A stretch of DNA of 33,648 nt from an uncultured Pelagibacteraceae bacterium (GTDB lineage: Bacteria > Pseudomonadota > Alphaproteobacteria > Pelagibacterales > Pelagibacteraceae): positions 1 to 33,648 of the forward strand of contig CACEKW010000008.1 of the NCBI GenBank assembly GCA_902560185.1, given 5' to 3'. Position 1 is the first letter of the stretch. Each line of letters opens with the position of its first letter. Below the pieces are notes generated by a model. That model was not told the origin of the DNA, ran no database searches, and saw only the letters and a program-made list of their open reading frames with translations. The translations under genes and the position numbers were made by a program. This document shows, piece by piece, positions 1 to 7,102 of this stretch.

Positions 1-1
1 A

Positions 2-553
2 ACAAGTGTTTTTTCTAAAGATATCACAACATTATTAAGAAATCAGCAACTTACAGTTTTTGATATTGGAATTTTTAGATTAGAGGCAGATTTGAAAACT
101 TCATATCCTTCTATTAAAGATCATTTAGAAGTTACTGAAGCTGAATTTTATACAGACGTAGTTACCTCGTATTCTAAAAATTCAATTGATTTAATTGTTT
201 CTGTTCCTATGAATAGAAATCTCAAGAAGGAAAATTATTTTTCAGATTCTTTTAGATGTAGGAATATTTTTAATTCTGTAAGAGATTTTTTATTGAGGAA
301 TGAAAATTTGAGTAATTATAGATATACTATGGCTACAAGCTATTTAACCTCTATATTTTCAACCCCAAGTTCATGGCCAAGCTGGAGATATGATGAAGAA
401 ATTAGAGAGGAATTAGTAAACTTAGTAAAACTAGAAATAACTTTACGTCCAACCAAAGAACTAGCTCTTAATGAACAGGTAAACCCTGTTTCATGTATTG
501 GTGGCTTAGAAACTGATATTGATCAAATAATTATATCAAAAAAATACAACTAA
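2..553 (+). CDS. Hypothetical protein, 5' end outside the window
   Basis: This frame is open from the first bases and stops with TAA at 551-553, so at least 183 codons are visible and the true start lies upstream. An internal TTG at 92 could be mistaken for a start, but the frame continues through it with ordinary codons, so I treat the gene as cut by the window edge. The protein is soluble-looking with no clear membrane segment in the visible part. It has a run near the middle with SYLTSIFSTPSSWPSW and two cysteines, one in the middle (FRCRN) and one near the C-terminus (VSCIGG). I do not recognise the family. The gene lies upstream of the pst operon in the same direction, with 109 bp between them that hold a PHO-box-like element, so it is probably a separate transcription unit. 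Confidence 0.7.
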   Translation, partial: TSVFSKDITTLLRNQQLTVFDIGIFRLEADLKTSYPSIKDHLEVTEAEFYTDVVTSYSKNSIDLIVSVPMNRNLKKENYFSDSFRCRNIFNSVRDFLLRNENLSNYRYTMATSYLTSIFSTPSSWPSWRYDEEIREELVNLVKLEITLRPTKELALNEQVNPVSCIGGLETDIDQIIISKKYN

Positions 554-574
554 AAAGTTACCTTTTTAATAAAA

Positions 575-592
575 GTGTAACAATTCTGTAAT
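575..592 (+). promoter_or_regulatory. PHO box (PhoB binding site) before pstS
   Basis: Two 7-bp direct repeats, GTGTAAC at 575-581 and CTGTAAT at 586-592, are separated by AATT. This is the 7-4-7 layout of the enterobacterial and rhizobial PHO box (CTGTCAT-N4-CTGTCAT), with C to A at the fifth position of each repeat. It lies 70 bp upstream of the pstS start, in front of the operon that also encodes PhoB. The -10 element is unclear; CAATAA at 603 and TATACG at 612 are both weak candidates. The repeat layout is seen directly; PhoB binding is inferred. Confidence 0.7.
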
Positions 593-662
593 ATTAAAGA
601 TTCAATAAATTTATACGAGTCAATCATCTTTTAATTAATAAATAACGAAAGGATTAAAGATA

Positions 663-1694
663 ATGAAAAAACTAACTATAGTAATTGCTTCTTTAGTTGC
701 ACTTTCAATTGCAACTGTTGCTCAAGCAAGAGATCAAATTAAGATAGTTGGTTCTTCTACAGTATTCCCTTATGCAACAGTTGTTGCTGAAAGATTTGGT
801 GGTTCAGGATTTAAAACTCCTGTAATCGAGTCTACTGGTACTGGTGGTGGAGCTAAACTATTCTGTGCTGGTGTAGGTGAACAACATCCAGATATTACAA
901 ATGCATCAAGAGCTATGAAAGATAAAGAAAAAGCTCTATGTAAGAAAAATGGTGTTAATGATATCGTTGAGATCGTAATTGGTAACGATGGTATTACATT
1001 AGCTTACAGCAAAGATGCAAAACCAGTAAACTTTACTAAAGAACAATTATATTTAGCACTTGCTGCTCATACAGTTGTTGATGGTAAATTAGTTCCAAAT
1101 ATTTATAAAACTTGGGACCAAATTGACCCTAGCTTACCAAAACAAAAAATTTCAGTGATGATCCCACCAGGAACATCAGGAACTAGAGATGCTTGGAATT
1201 CTTTAGTAATGAAAAAAGGTATGACTAAAGAAGCTAAAGCTCTTTATAAAGCTGGTTTTGAAGCTGGAAATAAAAAATACAAAAAACCTCAAAAACTTTA
1301 CAGAGAAGATGGTGCTGCTATTGAAGTTGGAGAAAACGATAGTTTAATCATCCAAAAGTTAACTCAAGATAAAGAAATGTTTGGTTTCTTTGGTTTCAGT
1401 TATTTCTTAGCTGCAAAAGATAAATTGCAAGCAGCAAGTATTGATGGTGGACAACCGTCATTAAAGTCTATTCAAGACTACAGTTATGCCGTTGCTAGAC
1501 CTTTATTCTTCTACGTGAAAAAAGCACACGTTGGAGTAATTCCAGGCTTACATGAGTTTGTGAAAGAATTCACAACTAAGAAAGCTATTGGAAAAGGTGG
1601 TTACTTAGCAGACATTGGTTTAGTGCCATTAGACTCTAAGTTGTATAAAACAACTAGAACTAATGCTACGAAGCTAGTTGCTATGGGTAATTAA
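663..1694 (+). CDS. pstS: Phosphate ABC transporter substrate-binding protein PstS
   Basis: Periplasmic phosphate-binding protein that delivers phosphate to PstCAB. The 343-aa product begins with a Sec signal peptide (residues 1-22, lysines then a hydrophobic core, AQA cleavage site). The mature N-terminus carries the phosphate-loop motif IVGSSTVFPYA, followed by STGTGGG, SRAMKDKE and PPGTSGTRDAW, all typical of the PstS family. Two cysteines (in KLFCAG and KALCKK) probably form a disulfide. The ATG at 663 follows GAAAGGA at 647-653 with 9 nt spacing. A terminator hairpin directly follows the gene, which should let pstS RNA exceed that of the downstream permease genes. The upstream PHO box suggests induction by phosphate starvation. 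Confidence 0.97.
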   Translation: MKKLTIVIASLVALSIATVAQARDQIKIVGSSTVFPYATVVAERFGGSGFKTPVIESTGTGGGAKLFCAGVGEQHPDITNASRAMKDKEKALCKKNGVNDIVEIVIGNDGITLAYSKDAKPVNFTKEQLYLALAAHTVVDGKLVPNIYKTWDQIDPSLPKQKISVMIPPGTSGTRDAWNSLVMKKGMTKEAKALYKAGFEAGNKKYKKPQKLYREDGAAIEVGENDSLIIQKLTQDKEMFGFFGFSYFLAAKDKLQAASIDGGQPSLKSIQDYSYAVARPLFFYVKKAHVGVIPGLHEFVKEFTTKKAIGKGGYLADIGLVPLDSKLYKTTRTNATKLVAMGN

Positions 1695-1720
1695 TTATTC
1701 CTCAGTTAACAAATGATTAA

Positions 1721-1750
1721 AAAGGGGGTCTTTTTAGACCCCTTTTTTTT
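1721..1750 (+). terminator. Rho-independent terminator/attenuator between pstS and pstC
   Basis: GGGGTCT at 1725-1731 pairs with AGACCCC at 1736-1742 around a TTTT loop, preceded by A-rich sequence and followed by eight T residues (1743-1750). This is the strongest intrinsic terminator in the window and one of its few GC-rich stems. It sits 26 bp after the pstS stop and 35 bp before pstC. It probably acts as a partial terminator that sets the ratio of binding protein to permease. Confidence 0.88.
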
Positions 1751-1785
1751 AAAAAAAGAGTAAAGTCCTCACTTAAGGAGATTCT

Positions 1786-3171
1786 GTGAACTTAATATTA
1801 TTTACATTTATTGTTCTTCTAGGTTTCACAAGCTATTATTTTGGACGCAAAAAAGCATATACAATTCAATCTACAAAAAAAAGATTAACCGCATTACCAC
1901 AATTTTATGGTTATTATCTTGCAATCTGGTGTGCAATACCAGCCTTTATAATTTTTTCATTATGGGCAATTTTTGAGCCCACAATTGTAAAACTATTAAT
2001 CTTAAGTGATTATTCAAATCAAGGTTATCTTGATGATGAATTAAATTTATTATACGAAAAATCAAAAGCATTGTCTCGAGGGCAATTCACTGGAGAAATT
2101 ACACCTTTTATTGAAGCTTCAGCTGAAAAATATTTAAGTCTTCGATCAATAGCTCAAAGTTCAAAAGTTGTTATAGTATTATCTGCAATTATTGCCTCTG
2201 TTGCTTATGCGTATAAAAGAATTTCATCTAATTCTAGAACAAGAGAACCAGTTGAAAAATTTTTGAACGCAGTCTTATTTACAGCTTCTTTAGCTGCAAT
2301 ATTAACTACTGTTGGAATAGTTTTCTCACTTATATTTCAAACTATAGATTTTTTTAAAGTAATTCCATTATTTGATTTTGTCTTTGGAACTCACTGGTAT
2401 CCAGCAAAAGCTTTTGTTAGAGATTCTTCTGAGGCTTTAGATCCGACAATGTATTCAGATACTTTTGGAGCAGTCCCTATTTTTGCAGGTACTTTTTTTA
2501 TTGCATTTATTGCTATGTGCGTTGCTATCCCAATTGGATTAATGAGTGGAATTTATTTAGCTGAATATGCATCAACTAAAGTTAGACAATATGCAAAACC
2601 ATTAATTGAAATTTTAGCTGGTATACCAACAGTTGTTTATGGTTTTTTTGCTGCCCTAACTGTTGGACCATTTTTGAAAGAATTAGGAACTTCAATGGGT
2701 CTTGAAGTTTCAGCTGAAAGTGCTTTAGCAGCAGGAGGGGTAATGGGTATTATGATTATACCATTTATTTCAAGTTTAAGTGACGATGTAATTACAAGTG
2801 TGCCTCAAAGTTTAAGAGATGGAAGTTACGCTATGGGAGCAACTAAATCAGAAACAATTAAGAGAGTTATTTTTCCCGCGGCATTGCCGGGGATAGTTGG
2901 ATCTATTTTACTTGGTGTTTCAAGAGCTATTGGAGAAACAATGATAGTTGTTATGGCCTCTGGTTTAGCTGCTAATTTAACTTTAAATCCTTTAGAGTCT
3001 ACTTCAACGATTACAGCTCAAATTGTAGTTATTCTAATTGGTGACCAAGCTTTTGGCGACCCAAAAACGCAAGCTGCTTTTGCTTTAGGTATGTCATTAT
3101 TTTTAGTAACACTTTGTTTAAATATTGTGGCCTTGAGAGTAGTTAAAAAATATAGAGAAAAATATGAATAA
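1786..3171 (+). CDS. pstC: Phosphate ABC transporter permease PstC
   Basis: Inner-membrane permease subunit of the high-affinity phosphate importer. It starts with GTG at 1786, chosen because AAGGAG lies at 1775-1780, 5 nt upstream. The 461-aa protein has an N-terminal membrane segment and a further hydrophobic segment around 40-60. A loop leads to the conserved BPD_transp_1 domain in the C-terminal half (about 225-455). That domain contains the permease EAA-type stretch around SLRDGSYAMGATKSETIKRV, followed by PAALPGIVGSILLGVSRAIGE. The long N-terminal extension before the permease core is usual for alphaproteobacterial PstC. Its stop overlaps the pstA start by 8 nt, so the two are likely translationally coupled. 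Confidence 0.95.
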   Translation: MNLILFTFIVLLGFTSYYFGRKKAYTIQSTKKRLTALPQFYGYYLAIWCAIPAFIIFSLWAIFEPTIVKLLILSDYSNQGYLDDELNLLYEKSKALSRGQFTGEITPFIEASAEKYLSLRSIAQSSKVVIVLSAIIASVAYAYKRISSNSRTREPVEKFLNAVLFTASLAAILTTVGIVFSLIFQTIDFFKVIPLFDFVFGTHWYPAKAFVRDSSEALDPTMYSDTFGAVPIFAGTFFIAFIAMCVAIPIGLMSGIYLAEYASTKVRQYAKPLIEILAGIPTVVYGFFAALTVGPFLKELGTSMGLEVSAESALAAGGVMGIMIIPFISSLSDDVITSVPQSLRDGSYAMGATKSETIKRVIFPAALPGIVGSILLGVSRAIGETMIVVMASGLAANLTLNPLESTSTITAQIVVILIGDQAFGDPKTQAAFALGMSLFLVTLCLNIVALRVVKKYREKYE

Positions 3172-4432
3172 AAATAAAGAACAATTATTAAATAAAAGAT
3201 ATAAAGCTGAACAGCGATTTCGCTTATACGGTCTGAGTGCAATTTTTATGGCACTTTTATTTTTAACAATCTTTATTTTTAAAATTTTTTCAACTGGCTA
3301 TTCAGCTTTTCAAAAAACATGGCTTATTGTTCCAGTAACTTTCGATGCTGAATTAATGATGTTAGACCAAAATCCTTCTAAAGAAGATTTACAGGACGCT
3401 GATTATTACGATATAGCATTAAAATCAATGGCTGATTTAGATCCAAACGCCAATGAAGATCAAGAAAATGAATTGAAGAGAATGGTGTCTTATTTTTTTG
3501 AAAAAGAAATTAAAAATGAACTTTTAAATGACCCTAATTTAATAGGAAAAACAAAGGAAGTTTATCTAACTGCTTCAGATGATTTAGACCAAGTCTTTAA
3601 AGGAAATTATCCAAGAGATTTACCTGAAGACCAAAGAAGAGTAAGCGATTATCAATTAAAAATTTTTGATCAACTTGTTGCAAATGGTAAGGTTGAAAGT
3701 AAATTTAATATAAGTTTTTTTACAAATGCTGACTCAAGAGAAGCTGAGCTAGCTGGAATAGCAAGTTCATTTATGGGCTCAATTTTTTCTATACTTGTTT
3801 GTTTAATGATAGCTTTTCCTGTTGCGGTTCTAGCTGCAATCTATCTTGAAGAATTTGCCCCTAAAAATAGATTTACTGATTTTATTGAAGTTAATATAAA
3901 CAACTTAGCAGCGGTTCCATCTATAGTTTTTGGTCTATTAGGGTTAGGAGTTTTATTGGCTATATTTCAATTACCAAGGTCTACCCCATTAGTTGGAGGT
4001 ATCACTTTGTCCTTAATGACCCTACCAACAATAATTATAGCTGCTAGAGCATCTTTAAAAGCAGTTCCACCAAGTATAAGAGAGGCAGCACTTGCTATGG
4101 GAGCAAGTCGAATGCAAACCACAATGCATCATACAGTTCCTCTTTCTATGCCTGGCACGTTATCAGGAACAATAATTGGTTTAGCTCAAGCTTTAGGAGA
4201 AACTGCACCCTTAATTTTAATTGGAATGGTTGCTTTTGTTAACACGATACCTGGATCACCCATGGATCCTGCTGCAAGCTTACCAGTTCAAATTTATATT
4301 TGGGCTGAAAGTGCTGAAAGGGGATTTGTAGAAAAAGTTTCGGCATGTATAATGGTCTTACTTGGCTTTTTAATAATAATGAATTTATTTGCCCAAATAA
4401 TAAGACATAAGTTTGAGAAAAAATGGAGCTAA
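3164..4432 (+). CDS. pstA: Phosphate ABC transporter permease PstA
   Basis: Second permease subunit of the phosphate importer. The 422-aa protein has one N-terminal membrane segment (about 22-42) and a long acidic periplasmic loop (about 60-190). A BPD_transp_1 core of five to six helices follows from about residue 200. The EAA loop reads [17 protein letters not shown] and is followed by [21 protein letters not shown], the PstA signature region. The ATG at 3164 lies inside the end of pstC. The stop is one base before the pstB ATG at 4434. The large periplasmic insertion makes it longer than the E. coli protein of about 296 aa, but is common in alphaproteobacteria. Confidence 0.95.
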   Translation: MNKNKEQLLNKRYKAEQRFRLYGLSAIFMALLFLTIFIFKIFSTGYSAFQKTWLIVPVTFDAELMMLDQNPSKEDLQDADYYDIALKSMADLDPNANEDQENELKRMVSYFFEKEIKNELLNDPNLIGKTKEVYLTASDDLDQVFKGNYPRDLPEDQRRVSDYQLKIFDQLVANGKVESKFNISFFTNADSREAELAGIASSFMGSIFSILVCLMIAFPVAVLAAIYLEEFAPKNRFTDFIEVNINNLAAVPSIVFGLLGLGVLLAIFQLPRSTPLVGGITLSLMTLPTIIIAARASLKAVPPSIREAALAMGASRMQTTMHHTVPLSMPGTLSGTIIGLAQALGETAPLILIGMVAFVNTIPGSPMDPAASLPVQIYIWAESAERGFVEKVSACIMVLLGFLIIMNLFAQIIRHKFEKKWS

Positions 4433-4433
4433 A

Positions 4434-5189
4434 ATGATAAAGATTAAAGCAAAAGATGTTGATGTTTTTTATGGAAAAAAACAAGCGCTCTTTAATATAA
4501 GTTTAGATATTGAGGAAAATCAAGTAACGGCATTAATTGGTCCATCTGGTTGTGGTAAATCAACTTTCCTAAGATGTCTTAATAGAATGAATGATGTAAT
4601 TGATATCTGTAGTGTTAAAGGAGAAATTTTAATTAATGATTTTAATATCAATGATAAAAGTTGTGATGTCGTAAGACTAAGAGAAAAAATTGGTATGGTT
4701 TTTCAAAAACCCAATCCTTTCCCAAAAACTTTATATGAAAATGTATCTTACGGTCCAACAATTCATGGTATGGCTCAATCAAAACAAGAAATGGATGAAA
4801 TTGTTGAAACTAGTTTGAAAAAGGCTGCATTATGGGAAGAGGTAAAAGATAGGTTGCATGAACCTGGAACTGGATTATCTGGAGGACAACAGCAAAGACT
4901 TTGTATTGCTAGAGCGATTTCTGTAAGACCTGAAGTTATATTAATGGATGAACCTTGTTCAGCATTAGATCCAATAGCAACAGCACAAATTGAAGAATTG
5001 ATTGATGAGTTAAAAAAAGAGCACACAATAATAATTGTAACTCATTCTATGGCTCAAGCAGCACGTGTTTCTCAAAATACAGGTTTTTTTCATTTAGGAC
5101 AATTGATTGAACATGGATCTACTGATAAAATATTTAAGAATCCTGATAATAAAAAAACGCAAGATTATATAACAGGGAGGTTTGGATAA
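4434..5189 (+). CDS. pstB: Phosphate ABC transporter ATP-binding protein PstB
   Basis: Cytoplasmic ATPase that powers phosphate import. The 251-aa product has Walker [10 protein letters not shown] at 36-44, Q-loop Q91, the ABC signature LSGGQ at 148-152, Walker B ILMDEP with D172/E173, and the H-loop histidine at 204. I start at ATG 4434 because GGAG at 4425-4428 sits 5 nt upstream. An in-frame TTG at 4413 would overlap pstA and adds seven residues without homology value. The last base of the gene is shared with the phoU ATG (TAATG), which implies coupled translation of the transporter ATPase with its negative regulator. Confidence 0.96.
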   Translation: MIKIKAKDVDVFYGKKQALFNISLDIEENQVTALIGPSGCGKSTFLRCLNRMNDVIDICSVKGEILINDFNINDKSCDVVRLREKIGMVFQKPNPFPKTLYENVSYGPTIHGMAQSKQEMDEIVETSLKKAALWEEVKDRLHEPGTGLSGGQQQRLCIARAISVRPEVILMDEPCSALDPIATAQIEELIDELKKEHTIIIVTHSMAQAARVSQNTGFFHLGQLIEHGSTDKIFKNPDNKKTQDYITGRFG

Positions 5190-5896
5190 TGTCTGAAGCA
5201 CCACATACAGTCAAATCTTACGAAGAAGAACTAAAAAATCTTAATGCTAATATAATTAAAATGGGAAGTGCATGTGAAGACTCTTTAGGTAAAGCAATTC
5301 AAGCCATCACAACAAGAGATAACAATATTGCAGAAGCTGTTATTCAAGAAGATGAAAAAATAGATAAATATGAGACTTTAATTGAACAGCAAGTTGTGAA
5401 TTTAATTGCTTTAAGACAACCTATGGCAATTGATTTAAGAGAGACAGTAACGGCTTTGAAAATGTCTTCAGATTTAGAAAGAATAGGTGATTTAGCAAAA
5501 AATATATCCAAGAGAACACTTTTGCTTAACGAAAATCTTCCAAAGAACTTGGTAGACTCATTGAATAGAGTATCTACCAATGTTCAAAAACAATTAAAAT
5601 CAACATTAGATGCTTATCTAGAAAGATCTGCGCCAATGGCAGTAAATGTTTGGGAAGGTGATGAGCAAATAGATGATCTAACAAATCTTTGTATGCAAGA
5701 AGTTATAAAATATCTTAAAGAAAATGAAAAAAATTTAGAAGATGGAACCCATTTATTGTTTGTAACTAAAAACATAGAGCGTATTGGTGATCATACTACA
5801 AATGTTGCAGAACAAGTTTATTATTTAGTTAAAGGCGAATATTTAGAAGGTGATAGACCCAAGGGAACAGAGCCAATTGTAACCGGAGAAAAATGA
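5189..5896 (+). CDS. phoU: Phosphate signalling regulator PhoU
   Basis: The 235-aa all-helical protein has two PhoU repeats. Each carries the metal-binding motif: SDLERIGDLAKNI at roughly residues 92-104 and NIERIGDHTTNVAEQ near 190-204. In studied bacteria PhoU links PstSCAB transport activity to PhoR kinase control and limits phosphate uptake. It overlaps pstB by one base and is followed 3 bp later by phoB, so it is in the same operon. Length and both motifs match the family. Which kinase it talks to here is unclear, because no phoR gene lies next to it. Confidence 0.96.
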   Translation: MSEAPHTVKSYEEELKNLNANIIKMGSACEDSLGKAIQAITTRDNNIAEAVIQEDEKIDKYETLIEQQVVNLIALRQPMAIDLRETVTALKMSSDLERIGDLAKNISKRTLLLNENLPKNLVDSLNRVSTNVQKQLKSTLDAYLERSAPMAVNVWEGDEQIDDLTNLCMQEVIKYLKENEKNLEDGTHLLFVTKNIERIGDHTTNVAEQVYYLVKGEYLEGDRPKGTEPIVTGEK

Positions 5897-5899
5897 TTT

Positions 5900-6583
5900 A
5901 TGTCAGCTCATGTTTTCATAGCTGAAGATGAAGCATCAATTGTTAGTTTGTTAAAGTACAATCTTGAAAAAGAAGGTTATAAAGTCAGTCATTCAGAAAA
6001 TGGAGAAGATGCTCTTAAACAAATAAAATTAAAACAGCCAGATTTAATATTAATGGATTGGATGTTACCAGAATTATCTGGTGTTGAAATTTGTAAAAAC
6101 TTAAAAAAAGATAATAAGTTTAATGATATTCCTGTCATTATGTTAACTGCAAAAGGGGAGGAAGAAGACAAATTAAAAGCATTTGATACAGGTGCAGATG
6201 ATTATGTAACTAAACCTTTTAGTCAAAAAGAATTGAATGCTAGAATTAAATCTTTATTGAGAAGATCTAAACCTCAATCATCATCAGACATTGTAGAATT
6301 TACTGATTTAAAAATAGATCGGATTACAAAAAGAGTTTATAGAAAAGATAAAGAAATTACTTTGGGTCCAACTGAATTTAAACTCTTAGATTTTTTTATC
6401 AAAAATCCAAAAAGAGTTTATTCAAGAGAACAACTCTTAAACAATGTTTGGGGAGAAAATATATATGTTGAGTCTAGAACAGTTGATGTTCATATTAGAA
6501 GATTAAGACAAGCAATTAACATACAAAATACAAAACCTTTAATTAGAACAGTAAGATCAGCTGGTTATTCTTTAGAATCTTGA
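5900..6583 (+). CDS. phoB: Phosphate regulon response regulator PhoB
   Basis: The 227-aa OmpR-type response regulator has a receiver domain at about 1-120: acidic pocket E9/D10, phospho-acceptor D53 in LILMDWMLPE, switch T83 and K105 in TKPF. A winged-helix DNA-binding domain covers about 130-227, with LGPTEFKLLDFF, SREQLLNNVWG and RTVDVHIRRLR. ATG 5900 is preceded by GGAGAA at 5885-5890. Assignment to PhoB rests on its position at the end of pstSCAB-phoU and on PhoB-like wording of the motifs. The likely target is the PHO box before pstS, which would give autoregulation. Its 3' end overlaps the convergent histidine-phosphatase gene by 19 bp. Confidence 0.93.
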   Translation: MSAHVFIAEDEASIVSLLKYNLEKEGYKVSHSENGEDALKQIKLKQPDLILMDWMLPELSGVEICKNLKKDNKFNDIPVIMLTAKGEEEDKLKAFDTGADDYVTKPFSQKELNARIKSLLRRSKPQSSSDIVEFTDLKIDRITKRVYRKDKEITLGPTEFKLLDFFIKNPKRVYSREQLLNNVWGENIYVESRTVDVHIRRLRQAINIQNTKPLIRTVRSAGYSLES

Positions 6584-7089
6584 AGATCTTTGGGTCTTAT
6601 AAATTTTTTTAATACTCCCTTTTTCTCAACTTCATTCCAGGATTTAATATCAAACTCAATTTTTGCAAATGCTGCTGTTGGGAATTTATAATTCATTAGT
6701 TTAAAATTATTCGTATTATGATTTTTTGTAAGATTTCGTACTAAATTTTTCACTGATGGTTCATGGTTTATAATCAAAATTGATTTATATTCACTGGATA
6801 TTTCTTTAATTTTTTTTACAATTGCATTCTCATCAACTAAATATAAATCTTTTGAAAAATTAACTTTTTTTGGCTTATTAATTTTCTTGGATAAAATTTG
6901 AAAAGTTTTTTTTGTTCTTTTCGATGATGAAATTAATGCATAATCAAATTCAAATTTTTTTTTAACAAAAAATTCACAAATCATTTTTGCATTTTTCTTG
7001 CCTCTTTTAGTAAGTGGTCTATCAAAATCATTAATACTTAAATCATCCCAACTAGATTTTGCGTGTCTCATGACGTATAATTGATACAT
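6565..7089 (-). CDS. SixA-type histidine phosphatase family protein
   Basis: The 174-aa product has the histidine-phosphatase (phosphoglycerate-mutase-like) catalytic motif at its N-terminus, LYVMRHAKSSW with R8 and H9. A second catalytic histidine lies in IINHEPSVKNLVR. PLTKRGKKNA, just after the first motif, is also typical of SixA. E. coli SixA removes phosphate from phosphohistidine in the phosphotransferase system; here the substrate is unknown. I start at ATG 7089, because upstream codons in the same frame run into ppk and give a non-homologous extension. The gene diverges from ppk with only 13 bp between start codons, and it converges on phoB. The neighbours make a role in phosphorus signalling attractive, but that is inference. 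Confidence 0.82.
   Translation of the reverse strand: MYQLYVMRHAKSSWDDLSINDFDRPLTKRGKKNAKMICEFFVKKKFEFDYALISSSKRTKKTFQILSKKINKPKKVNFSKDLYLVDENAIVKKIKEISSEYKSILIINHEPSVKNLVRNLTKNHNTNNFKLMNYKFPTAAFAKIEFDIKSWNEVEKKGVLKKFIRPKDLQDSKE
7053..7081 (+). promoter_or_regulatory. Candidate ppk promoter inside the sixA-like coding region
   Basis: A perfect TATAAT -10 hexamer lies at 7076-7081, 21 bp before the ppk ATG. The 17-bp-spaced -35 position (TAGATT at 7053) is poor. Since ppk and the sixA-like gene start 13 bp apart, any ppk promoter must lie within the 5' part of the opposite gene. The -10 is seen; the promoter is inferred. Confidence 0.35.
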
Positions 7090-7102
7090 AAAATCTAAAT
7101 AT

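Noticed and set aside
4413-4433. Upstream TTG start for pstB
   Set aside because: It overlaps pstA, lacks a Shine-Dalgarno, and the ATG at 4434 has GGAG 5 nt upstream.
7061-7082. GTGTCTC-N4-CGTATAA as a PHO box before ppk
   Set aside because: The first half matches the 7-mer consensus in about four positions and the second half hardly at all; not supportable.
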